From contig OZ034968.1 in NCBI GenBank assembly GCA_964030785.1, positions 64,082,899-64,146,898 of the forward strand: DNA of 64,000 bases, written 5' to 3'. Positions 12,790 through 25,500 of the stretch are shown here, piece after piece. The notes below the pieces were generated by a model, which searched no databases, was not told where the DNA came from, and saw nothing but the letters and a program-made list of their open reading frames with translations. The stretch's first letter is position 1, and each line of letters begins with the position of its first letter. Source of the DNA: Siderastrea siderea. Taxonomy: Eukaryota; Cnidaria; Anthozoa; Scleractinia; Rhizangiidae. The translations under genes were made by a program, and so were the position numbers.

Positions 12790-13491
12790 GGTGGTGATGG
12801 TGATGTTTATGGTGATGACAATGACACAGACTAGTTCTGCTCAAAACCAGGTTTTCCTTGCAAGTTAGTAACCGGGTCAGAGGGGTTCCACAGTATTTCC
12901 TCACCTGGAATGCAACCATAAAAGTCCATTCTCATTGATATGTGATTATACCACGTGACAGGAAGTAAGCGAATGTAGTGAGCTGTGATCGGTGGATCAA
13001 GCACATTGGTTTTCACTGTGCTGTGATCCGTGTTGCCTGTGAATACCTGACAAGTTAATAATATAATTTGCAAAATAAATTTTACAAATTAAACTCTCTG
13101 TCAAACAATATCAATATTAGCGTTTTTAGGTTTTAGAGTTCGAATATTATTAATAAATAAGCACCGTGTCCGTATGGCTATATGCTATAAAAAGAAGTAA
13201 ACAACTGTATGCGCTCTGATTGGCTGGAATTAACTTCGAGGAATTAGAAAACTATTTAATTAGAGCGTTCATTTTATAAGAGAAATAGAAAGCTTACTGT
13301 TTCAATAGTTTTAATTTTGAAATTATGAATAACCTCATTACCGTGCGTTAATCGTTAAAGGATGGAGAAAATTTAACGGTGTTACGTTCGTGCTCGTTAT
13401 GACACAATAGTGGGTGTTTATACACCCCACTCTTGGCCTATAAATTTAAGTATATGTAATCGCATGAGGCCGAGTAGAATTAAGGATAAAT

Positions 13492-13534
<43 letters not shown>

Positions 13535-16500
13535 CGCAGCGACGAGGGCAATTGTGAAAACTTTGAAAATACAAGTGAAATTTATCCTTAATTCTACGAG
13601 GACTCAATGCGATTACTTGTTTATAACACAGAGGGCAAAATTTTCGGAAAACTTTCCATGCACGTTGAAACACAATCAGCTGGCCATCAGAATAATTATA
13701 AAAGTACCCGCTTGTAAACAATTCACCAAACAAGCATTTTAACTGCTGCTCAGCGCACAGAACAAGAAAGACTGACCATTATGTACATCTTAAGAGATAA
13801 ATACAATTCTAGTTCATTGACAAAACACACTTATAACTCAATTAACTAAGTAAATTTTATTCACCTGAGTTGTGAAGCTTCCTCTCGCTGGAAAAACTAT
13901 CGACCATGTCGCTGTAAGTTTTCAGTAGTTTTAAAACAAATAACAATTTGCTGTTTCCCGTAACACATATAGGTTCACCTTTTCGAATTCCTCTTCAAGC
14001 AAACACCCGATTTCCATACCATTTTTACCAACCTTCTCGGTTAAAAGTCAAACTATGAAGCGATCCTTGTCTTGAACAACTCAAAATGCGTTTTTCATTT
14101 CAAGACGCCTACAAAATGCAAATGGCGCGCTCTCGCGCTCAGCCAATCAAATGCGAGTAATTTTGGCGCTTGGCCAATCACGAATTAGTAATTTTGCCCT
14201 CGTCCGAGAGAAAATTAAGAAAAAATGCCCTCTGTCTCAACCAATCAGCATTCAGTAATTTTGCCCTCTATGTTATAAGATGTGTAATCAAATGGTGACG
14301 AGTGAAATTAGGAAATAATTTCACGCGCGTTTTGTCAAAATTCTAATTTTCTAATTAGAATTTTGACAAAACGCAAGTGAAATTATTTCCTAATTTCACG
14401 AGTATACCATTTGATTACCTATTAATATCATGGGTGACAAATTACGCTCACAATCGTCAGGGTTTTGACTTGTTTATCGTGTCGAGAACTCCAAAGTTCA
14501 CATTTTTCTGAGTGAAATAATGAATAAATCTTGTGGGAAGTTTTTACCACGCTTTGACGATTTCGTGTAGTTGTAACCAACAGCAAAATACACCAGACTC
14601 TGAATTTTTACTTGAAAAGTACCAAAGCAAATCGCTTGGCAAAGGTTATCCGCGTTTTATCCGGCAAATTCACTGAATCGAGCACCATGTTGCTCCATCG
14701 AGCAAGGCTCAGAAGGCTTCACAAATGCATTCAAAATACGCACAGAAAACTTGTTTTAACGAAAGTAAACTTCGGAAGCAAATTTGTATTTAAAACTGAC
14801 CTTTATTTCATTCGAAGAAGTGCCCAAATCCACGGAATTACTTCTCTGAGTTCGCGGTCAATCACTCGATCAGCAACTGCCTCGCCGTTCAAAAATTTTC
14901 GCTGTCACACTGTCACAAATAATCTCTTCTTTTTGACTCGCAGTTAATTTCTGAGAAGTTCAGTCAATTAAAAGTCAAAATTTACAGATTACCGATTGAG
15001 TCCTCAATGAATATTTCCAGAATAGCTTTAGTTCTGCACAAAAAAACATCTTTATCAACCTCGACGCCATCTTGGCGCTGAGCTATAGACCCGTTGCCAT
15101 AGCAATTTTGTAATTTCACATGTGAAATTATAAATTAACGCTGAAATTTCGCGCCAAAATTAAGGAGTAATTTGTCACCCATGATACTAATAACTTAAAA
15201 CCCTTTATTACCCTCTCTTAAATACTGTATTTAAGAGAGGGTATACGTAGTTTGGAAGAATTCAAACGGGCTGTGGAGGCACAGGATCGAAACAGGTGAA
15301 AAAGAAGCCAACTATGTCCCGCTCGTTCTACCATTAGGTTATGGAAGAAACGGAGATCACTCTCTATTTCTGAAATGGTAAAAGGAGTGCTATGCCTCAC
15401 GCAACCACATGGCCGGGCTACGGCAGCGATAAAGACCAACAGCAAACACCAAAAAACCAAAAAGAGGGTATGGACGTAAGTTAACGGTTAAGCTTAAGCA
15501 AACACGACGAAGACGACATCGCGAACGGCATTGAACAAAAGATTTAATAAGTAAAACCGTTACTCTGTGTGCACGTGCATTACACAATTTGGTACATTTC
15601 TTTGCCGTCCTCTTCAAAACAACGACGTGAAATGACCAAATTTACAGTTTTGTGGAAAACGTGAACACTCGACAGTGATTTTCTCTTTTCTTTTTTAACT
15701 TAAACGTCCTCCCTGCCAATTCAGTTCTCAACAAATCAGTCACATTGTACAAGCTGAACAAGTTTACGAAGTAGCTTATGTTTTGAAGTGAAGTTCTGGT
15801 TGCCGTCGTCGTCGCGACTGCTTACGCTCCCTATTTTCCCGTTCTCTGTACAACTTCAAAGTGAAATCAGGGTCTGGAAGGGTATTCTCGGGATCCGGGA
15901 TTTGACCAAAATACGGTGCGGGATTCGGGAAAACGAAAAATATCTTGACGGGATTCGGGATTTGGCTGCTACCAGGGAAGCGGGATTCACCAAAATTTGG
16001 GTACGGGATGCGGGATTTTTTTGCCTGTCTGTCGGGAATTCGGGAAATCGTCACGACCCAAAAAACCGTTATAGCGGCAAAAGCGAATCAACCGGGCGAG
16101 CGCAAAATATCAATCGAAAGGGCCAATCTGCATCTTAAATTTATTAGCTTTTGCGGAAATTATTCTTTTTTAATGTATTTTTAGGAAAGAAGAAACGAAA
16201 TTCGGGATAGCGATGAAAAAAGTGCAGGATGCGGGATTCTCGTGAAAAAGGAGCGGGAATGCGGGGTCAGGACCCCCCTCCCCTTCCAGACCGTGTGAAA
16301 TGACCACATTCAAAATTTATGGAGGTAGAGTAGTTAAAGCAGTTACTCCGTTTTTCCTTCTGAACTCAAACATCTTCCTCATGAACTCAGTCCCTGGACT
16401 GCGTAGCTCGGACAACCGAGTACCGTATTTACTCGAAAGAGCGCCTCCCTCGAATAAGCGCCGCCCCCGAATAAGCATCCACAATGCACGGCTGGTATTT

Positions 16501-19500
16501 ATTTCTGTTAATGTTATTTACTTGGATGTGGAGAGGGATCTAGACCTTTGAAACTAACTTTTTTATTGCGTCCTTCCTATGCTATTGTTATGAACAAAAC
16601 AAAGACTAAGGAATAATACATCTGACTGTGTTATTTACAAGTTGGCCGTTTTAAATAAGCGCCGCTCCTGAATAAGCGCCGCCCTCAAATAAGCGCCGCA
16701 CCGACGAGTCGAAAAATTTAACAAACGCCGCGGCGCACTCTCAAGTAAATACGGTAAGTCACTTTAGCCATCACGTTAAACTATTTTAATTCCCTTCGCT
16801 CTTCACGGACCCAATTGTTTTTCAGTTTAGATTAAAAAAGAACGCCCGAACATGCTTTGTATGCTCTTAAAAATCACTCTCGACAGACATCTTACGAAGT
16901 CTTTAATGATCCTTTGAAGTGATAGCGGCTCGTTGCAAACTCTGTCAGTCGCGGCTAGATATAATCAAGACCTACCTGCTTAAAATTATGTTTTATTTGT
17001 TGATACTTGAGAGATATAGCATCTTGTTTACGGCAAAAAATACCATGTAACCATGCGACCTTGATTTTCCCACTTTTACAATTTGCAGTTTACAGTTTGC
17101 CGTTTCTTAAGGAAGGTGAGAAGTTTCGTGTAGGGCACAAATGCGAGAATTCCTTGGCACTATTCTCATATCTTTGTTAATTCCTACGATGAAATTTAAA
17201 CGGGGATTGAAGGTTAGCCTTTGGCCATAAACATGATGCTAAATCTCTCTATAAGAGGGCGATTTCATTTAGATGAACTTAGCCCTTTTACTCCCAAGAG
17301 TGCCTAAAATCAAAAATTCAAGACAAAGTCCAAATTTCTTTTCGTAAAATACTTGAATATAAGTAGTACCGTGTGAAGGTACAGCTGAAAAGGTTTCATA
17401 TGAATGGTCACACCACAGGATTTCATTCGCAGACTCAAAAGTTAGAATCACCTTAAAAGTCTCCAGAACTGACTCTGGGAGAGAAAAGGTTAAGTGAACT
17501 TCCATGCACTGAATACCAACCGTTTGTTGCTTATTAGTTTGATACTGATGGTATGTGTTGCCATCTGAGCTGTAGTTCAGAGAGTAGCTTGTCACCCATT
17601 GAGCAGTATTTCGTCGTCCTTGTGTAGCCACACGTCTAATCTTAACTCTTTGACCAAATTTCACTTGAATCCACTGAGAGGCATCATTTGTTTTTGAACA
17701 CCAGCTAATGCTACCACTCCAAAATTTGTGTAACCTGCAATACATATTTATAGCATTCTGGCAAAAAAATATGAGGCACATCTTCATCTAGTATTTGAGC
17801 AGTTCGCGCGATCTTATTCGATTAAAATGGGAAAAAAAGCCCACGAAGTTCATAATTAATTAGCTCTCAGTTCTCGAATTGGACAGTTAACAAATTAAAA
17901 AACTGCTTTTCCCCATTCCCTTCGCGGCTATTCCCTTCACGCAAACAATCCTGCCAGCTACGCAGGCTACAGCTAAACAGGAGCATGCGTTGATAACCAT
18001 TAGAACGTTACACGTTGAAAGTACCTCATCGATTATTTGTTCTGTGATTAAAACAATCTTCCGAGACAGGGAGTCGTGAAAAACTGTGAGCTTTAGAGAA
18101 ATGATAATGTCGACCACAGAATGCTGAAAGTATCTTTGCACCGATCGCCTGGGCACACCCTTTGTTCAGTACAAGCTAATGAGGACCACAACCTCAAGGC
18201 CTTCCCTCAGCCGTTAAAAAGCTCCTGTCTGTTTCTTCATGACTGGTTCCAGCGTTGTCCCAACTACTCATGCCACGTTTACGCTACGTTACGCAAAAAC
18301 CTCCAAAAGGCCAACCTTGATCCCCAAAATACTCGGGACATAGTTTTCGCGGCGGTGGCGCGTCTTACGCCTTTTGCTATGGAGTTTCCCGGAACTGATT
18401 TCTCCTCAGGGCGACTGGTTAGCCCTACTGACCCCGGCTGCGGCTCTGCTTCTTGCTGGCAAACTAGTGTATTAAAGGCTATTATTTACTCGAACAATTT
18501 TCTTGTGCTATTATTGTGTATGCTGGATCATTCTGAGCATTGGAGAAATAATAATATCGGCTAAATTCCGGAAGGCTAAGCCCGAGCTTTTTAGCTCAGA
18601 ACAGTCTGTTTTATTTCGTTGAACGATCTGTTTTGGGCACAACCTGAACGTGCGGAATTCGAAGTAACTGGGATGTTGCATTGGAAATAGCTTTTTGAGT
18701 TTGGAAAGATGGTGGGTCAAATGACTAATACCATTCGCAAGAGAAAATATCTCCTTATTTGACTGGGAAGTTGGCAAGTATTACACGATCAAAAACAACC
18801 CCTGAGTAAAGGGATTATATAAAACCAGAAGGCCTTAACATCGAATACGAAGTTTGACCTTGTGTTGCAGAAGAGCCTATTTTCAGTTTGGCCTACGCCC
18901 ACACTACATTAATGTTATGGGCGCAGAATATATATACCCCTTCCCCCTTTTTTATGTCGTTTCTTATGCAAAATTTTCATCACGTGTTTAACATATTCGG
19001 TCTGGAATGAATAAAGGAGACTAAAATTGGACATAAAAGCAAAAAACATACAATCACCAGAATCCCCCTAACTCAAGGTTTTCGCTATTGCATGACAAAA
19101 ATGGGGATTTGAAGGGACGTGATGCCACAAGAGGTCGGTGCGGCGGGAGTTATCTAAGTCAGGAACCTATGATCTCATTATTTTGTTAACCACGTTGCGG
19201 ATGTGATTTGCAAACCTGGCAAAATGTGGTGCATAACTGGAAGACCATGCTGAAGAAGCTGTAATATCAGAGTCTGGGATTTTACCAGTTTCCATTCCAA
19301 GACTATCCATGCACACAGGGTCTGGGACGGGAGTAAAACCTGTAAACATGCACAACACCAAGTAACTAAACCAGTAATATATATAAATGAATGTACAGGG
19401 TATCAAAACATAATATTTGTATGTAGATCAAATAAGGCTGATATACCAGAATCTGTATGGCTTTTCAAAAGTAAAACAACTTTCGGATGAATAAAAGCGA

Positions 19501-22500
19501 AACCACTGAATAAAAGATAGGAGACACGACACTGTGTTGGCTATAACCTAATAAAGCGTTTCCACGCAATTCAAGCGGTTTCTGCCTTTCTACACTATCT
19601 TGTATAATAAAAACACATGTAGAAAGGAAGGTGTCGGGATCTCCCGCCAATCGACTCTCCACGAAATTAGCTCCAGTTTTCTCCCCAACACAGATTCAGC
19701 TCAGATTCTCAATCGACGTTCTATTGAAAGGATAATGTACATTTTTCCTCTTTTGTTTGTCTGAAGATCGATGGCACAGGCCTCTTCAATTTTTGAAACT
19801 AGCTCAGCGACAAACTCACATAACACTACAAAAAAGCCGCTACTGAGTCCATGAAGATCACGATTGGCCACATTAGTGCGGTCAGCAATGGACGCCAGGC
19901 CAAATCAAACCCCGGTGGGAGGAGCATGTTATGTTTCACCACACCTATTTGTTGTAACGACCACCCAGTAAGACTTGACTCTGATGATGACGTCCTCTTA
20001 GGCTGTCGAGTGGAAATGTCACTCATTGTCATCACAAACACTCCTTCCCAGGACTACACCCACCTGGATCACCAGGACGATGATACTGCACGGACCTATG
20101 ATACTGTCGCGCTGGATTTTACTTTCCACACATGGGAAACGTATATCAGCAATGTAGCCTGCAAGCAGTCTCACTTAGTGTGTTATTCGTGCGAGTATCC
20201 TGGCCTGCGAGCAAGGAATGGGGCGCAAATCGCGGTTCCACATACCTACCACCTCCCGCGAATAACACGCTAACCCTTTCCCGGGGGGTACTCCATATAA
20301 GCTGGTATGTGTGGCGCCAAAGGGTATGGTTTTTGAGTCTTTTGGGTCTGAAATAGGGTGTAGATTTTGACCATTTCGGTCTGAAATAGGGTGAGGTTTG
20401 TGCACTCTGAAATGGGATCTGGTATGGTTCTTACAAGAAGCTATCTTTTTATTAATTTTCTTCTCCAAAGAACTTAGGTTTGATTGACGTTGGTAATTTG
20501 AAGCCCCTCTCAAATGTTTACGCAAACGAAATAGGGTTCGGTTCTGGTCTGAGATAGGTTATCAAAGTTTGGGTCAAGTCTGAAATAGGGTAGGAAAAAT
20601 CATATATTTTGGTCTGAAATAGGGTAAGGGTTTCCAGAAGTGCACCGCACACCCCCACCCAAATCTTCGGGAAGTACCCCCCGGACCCTTTCCAGTCAGC
20701 CTTTTTTCCTTAAAAACGCATTTTTTACCGTTTAAGCGGTTTTTTAAGTGTTATGTTGCCAAATGCTACTGAACTTTGCTATAAACTGACAAAATCGTTT
20801 TCTTACAATTTAGCTAGATTTTGAGCCAGCTTCTGTCGCAAATTGTACAATATTTGGCTTTCACGCATGCGCATAAGACAAAATTTGGCTTGTGCCAAAA
20901 TCTTTGTTTGGTGATTTATTTCCAATTTTTTGTCTCGCTTCTTTTGTTTCCTTTTTGTCTCTCTTTCTATTTTCTTTATTGTCTACCCTTTATCCTCTTT
21001 CTATCCACTGGAAAAGTTTTGGCGTCAGCTCTTCAAAAAACCTGGAAATGGAACATTGAGCGACTAGGTGACTTCGCCTACTCCACCACCAATTTTGCAC
21101 CAAAATTGGAAACGTTTTTTTCTGGTGCAACTCTGACAGGATTTGGTCGATATTCAAAATGAACACACGTATGGATGGATCTGTCCTTGCTGTGTTAGCT
21201 GCTTATTATCAATTCAATCTGGTGTCGTCAGAAAATGGTGACGTCACAAGTGGCTCAATTTTTCCCGACTCCAGCGTCGGAAAAATACGACTCTTGACGG
21301 GAAAGAGCTAAGCGAACCTGCTCGCAGGCTATCAGCAATGTGGAACCTCGTGTTCCTCTGGACGTGATTTTAAAGGGACAGGTACGTAAAGATATCACCT
21401 CATATAGACATGCATTTATCTCTGTGTAAAATGTTTGCAGTCAACTGTGAAGCGTGCGAGCAGCCTAACTATGTTTTCTTTATTTTATTACTTTCGCACG
21501 TAAATCCAGTTAATACACACACTTGAACACGGGGATTCGTCTACATACTGTTTCGCTACAGGAGCATCACTTTTAAATTATTATTATCATAATTTTTAAT
21601 GTGAGAGAATTAAACAACGGAGCAACAATAAGGCCAAGGCCAAACGTTGAACTTTACAGGAGGCGAACCTAATGCAAATAAAGTTCGACTTTTGGCCTTG
21701 GCCTCAGCGACATATGCAAAAATTATGCATGAGTTTCCCATGAAGAATGTTTAATAAAAGATTTACCGTGTCGATGCAGATTATCTTTTGCAGCAAACTG
21801 GGGACACCGAAAATACATATTGAAAGCTAATATTTTAAAAAAGTATCGAAAGAGAAATTATTTAAAGGTGAAAATTTCATAATTTTATTTTATTAACAAT
21901 CAAGTAGTCATGATAATTTGTCAATATTAAGTTCTTAAGTGGCTGTCTGCGTAAGAATCGACCACTCAATTTTGATCAAATTTTCGGTTTCCTTCAAACT
22001 TTCTGTACGAGACAAGGTTGATATAGGACTAATGAAAATACATTTCTTCTGTTGGTAATCTTCAGTATACCCGAGATTTTGAGGCAAATGTTGTTGGTAC
22101 CCGGAGCCCTCAAACTCACCCTTTCGTCGAGTCGAAATTAGCCAATTTTGGGAAGTCTGCTGCCTGACCGTATATTTATCCAAAAGATCTAACTTTTTTT
22201 ACCAGTATTATATACGTCATGTTACTTTAGAAAGATGGTGGAAAAAGTTCACATTATCGAGACTTGTTTAAACGAGAGAGTCTCAATCTGGTCAATGTTA
22301 ACGGTATCAGCAAGAAGCGGGTCAAGTGGTACGGACAAAAACAAACGTTTCACAAAATTCTGACTTACTCTGATAAACTTAGGTGTTTTTCTAAAGAGTA
22401 CTAAGATAGTGTCCTTAAACTACTTATTAATATTTCGTGGACCTCTAACATGTGAAGAGATACAGTTGCAACTATTATGGAGAAATCCGTTATTCGGCAA

Positions 22501-25500
22501 CTGATCTGCCTGAGACCGAGTGTAGCGTACGAGCGTACAAATTTTGACTTCTTTGTCTCGTTCACGGATAAAATTGGGCAAACACTATAATTAAGGACGT
22601 TCGCGCGAAAAACTTCTACAATACAGATTTTTTTCATACTTTGGCTACAGTCAGATAATGAGTTACCTATGTCAGAAATGCAAAAAAATTGAGGGGTCAC
22701 CGACTTCGTTTTCAAAATAAATCGCGTGGAAAACTACCCTAATTTCGACAAATCGGCCCTCGCAACTCGACATAGCCTCAATGCTTGTTAGTTTAAAAAT
22801 ATTAAAAATTATTCGCTGTAGACCCACTTTCTTAGCCAAACTTTATTTAAGTGGGTCTGTCAAGTAAACAATGTGAGCTGGTGTCATCCTTTTAGTTAAA
22901 CTCATCCTCTAAGATGGACTTTTGCGAACACCGTGCAGCTACAATAATAGCATAATTCGATGATGCGAGGGCAGAAAAGTTGAAAAAAATCAAGCTTCCA
23001 CAATACAGATTTTCTTTAATTTTTCTCAAAACGTAGATAATGGACAGACAAAGTGATTTATCAAAAGAAAATATGGGGTCACTGAACATTTAAGAGAGTT
23101 AAACTCGTGCATAGATACTAAAGTGCCTACTAGCGCTATATGTCTCCACATTTCTCCAACAGCGCGCGCGCGCTCAATGCATGACGTGGCAGTGAATTGC
23201 GTGCGCAGTAAGGATGCGCAGAAACAAAAAAAAATTAAAATCGTACCTTGAAAGTTGTCCAGCTTTACTTCTAGGGCTGTTTTTCAACAGCTAACCGGCT
23301 GCAAATTTTACGGTTCTGCAACGGATTCCATCGATTTCGTAGCGGAACTCCTTTGCGGCCGAAGGCCGCAAGAGTGGAGCCCCATACTCATACTAAGAGG
23401 CATGCTGGTTTTTTTTTTATGGTCATGGCAAGCGGAATGGCTCGCGGGCGTGCGCGCCGTACGACCGTCGCATTTCATGACATTCTTACATGAGGCAATT
23501 TTCGCCCAGCTTCTAGCCAATGGCGTGCCAGGAATCGCGTAAGTCTTTTGACGCGTTTTGCAAAAGTGACTCGCGTAGCGGTAAAATAACTCTTGAAAAC
23601 AGTGGATAATTTTACAGTAAAATGGTATCCAACGGCCATAACATGATGAAAAACAGGATTCTACATTCAAGGATGTAAGGTTAGAGCAGAACCAAGGTTA
23701 TAAGTCGAGCAGAAAAGTACTAATTTGCGAACAAATAAATCTGACCTAAAGCATGACCTTTGTATTTTAAAACGAATGAAGCGTATCCGTTTACCAAACA
23801 GAATGAGAAGAACATAGCTTTCCAATTTACAGTTGTAAAACAGAATCAAAGTTATTCACAATAAACAGATTGAATTTACGACAAAATGTGTCAAATGTGT
23901 GCAACGCTGTGCAATAATCTGTAAACAAAACCAAAAGAGAATTTCTAGTAGTTTCGAAGCGAACACGCGTCTCCTGTGAATTACAAAATACAAAGCGACA
24001 AGTAAAATAACAGCAATCAAAACAAACGAAAAATGCCGATAAACGATTGAATGAATTTGCCTAGCGAACTTAAAGTGAAAGCACAAATAGATAAACTGGA
24101 TTTGCTTGAGTCACGAAACAGAATTATAACTCTAACTTTATACTAAAATAATACGCTTAATAACACTATACAGTAATTACAAGGTCAAGTACCTAGGTTA
24201 ATGACAGTAAACAAGAAATTCTGAAGAATTTATATATGGAGTTCCGCTTTTAGGCTTGGCTAAATCTATATATTAGTCTTCGTTTGTTCGCTTACAGGCG
24301 GCGACCTCGTGAGCCAAAAGCCTGAAGAACTCCATTATGTTGCGTGAAGAGAGTGACTAAATTCATTGTAACAATCTTCTGGCTAAGGAACCGCTAGTGT
24401 CAAGTAAAAGAACGAAACAAATCCAGGAAATAACACCTGAAAAATACTACGCCGTCCATCTTGTTTCAAGTGTATTACCGCTGACCGCAACAGCACATTT
24501 CCTTCCTGATCGTAGCGGAAATGACACCGGAAATTTAAACCAAAAATCACTAACTTGCAAGTGACCAGTAATTCGATTGCCTTGCAAACCACTTCAATAA
24601 AATAATTGGCAATCAGAGTACAGTTTTGATTGTGTTACTATAAAAATTAATAATCTCTACAGGTACAGACAGGTACTAAAGGTCAACTCAACGTTGGAAA
24701 TCCCCAGACATACAGCAGAATATATTGATATCACTGATATTTTTTAATCTGTCTTAGGCAAACGTGAGATAAGCCTGGGATCGCAGAAGTTAAAAGTTAA
24801 TAGCGTTTACCATTCTGTGCGAGACAAGTCATCCGTTTGGATTTTGAACGGTTGGATTTTTAAAATGTTGTCTTATTGTGTTTTCGGCTAGACGATGTGC
24901 TTTTTAAGGGGTGGTGTTAGGCTTTAGAGCCCTCGGGTTCCTTTCTACGGGTACCACACAGCTGCTTAGACCTTCTTACTTCATTAGATCTTGTTATCTC
25001 GCAGCTCTGTTGTGTCAGGGCTTGGCAACAATACTTCTGTCAGGTTTTTTTCTCCTTGGCTTATTGTTTTCTCAGCCAATCCCGTGTGGCGTTCTAAGAG
25101 CTACTTAAAGAGGCTATGTCACGCTATTTTAGTATCTTTTTAAAAAGCTAAAAAGTGTCTTTGCATCAATTGAATTCCAAAAATAATGGTCTAGCTTTGT
25201 TATTTCAGACTATCTTACGGCACTGAAACTGTTTCCTGTCGTCTGTTGCTACTGATGGCAAGGATGGAAATGGATTGAAACTTGAAAAAATTGGGCCAAT
25301 TTTTTCAAGTTTTGATGCTATGTCATCAAAAATCACCAAAAAATTATAAGGGTTAGCTCTCCCTGATAAAATTCATTTGATATCTTCCTCATAGCTTTAC
25401 AGGAGCATTTTGTGTATGAGTAAAGACACTTAGTAATGATGTTAGCACATAATTGACCTAAAATAGCAAAACCCTCGTGACCTAGCCCCTTTAAGCTCGA

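Noticed and set aside
12458..12919. Long poly-His, poly-Met, poly-Val and poly-Ser frames
   Set aside because: They are translations of GAT/GGT triplet microsatellites in all frames; the same holds at 7494-7817 and 39687-39975.
13865..13911. 47 bp candidate exon (TWSIVFPARGSFTTQ) between F5/8C exons
   Set aside because: It has good-looking splice sites but breaks the phase-0 join of the exons at 17521 and 13046, which already make a complete discoidin domain without it.
18121..18564. 147-codon plus-strand frame
   Set aside because: No domain, odd composition and no splice support; it lies inside an intron of the mosaic gene.
20821..21162. Plus-strand frame with hydrophobic middle
   Set aside because: The hydrophobic run comes from a T-rich tract; there is no recognisable protein.
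22401..23849. Short minus-strand frames in the left arm of the inverted repeat
   Set aside because: The matching frames are broken in the other arm and nothing resembles a transposase.
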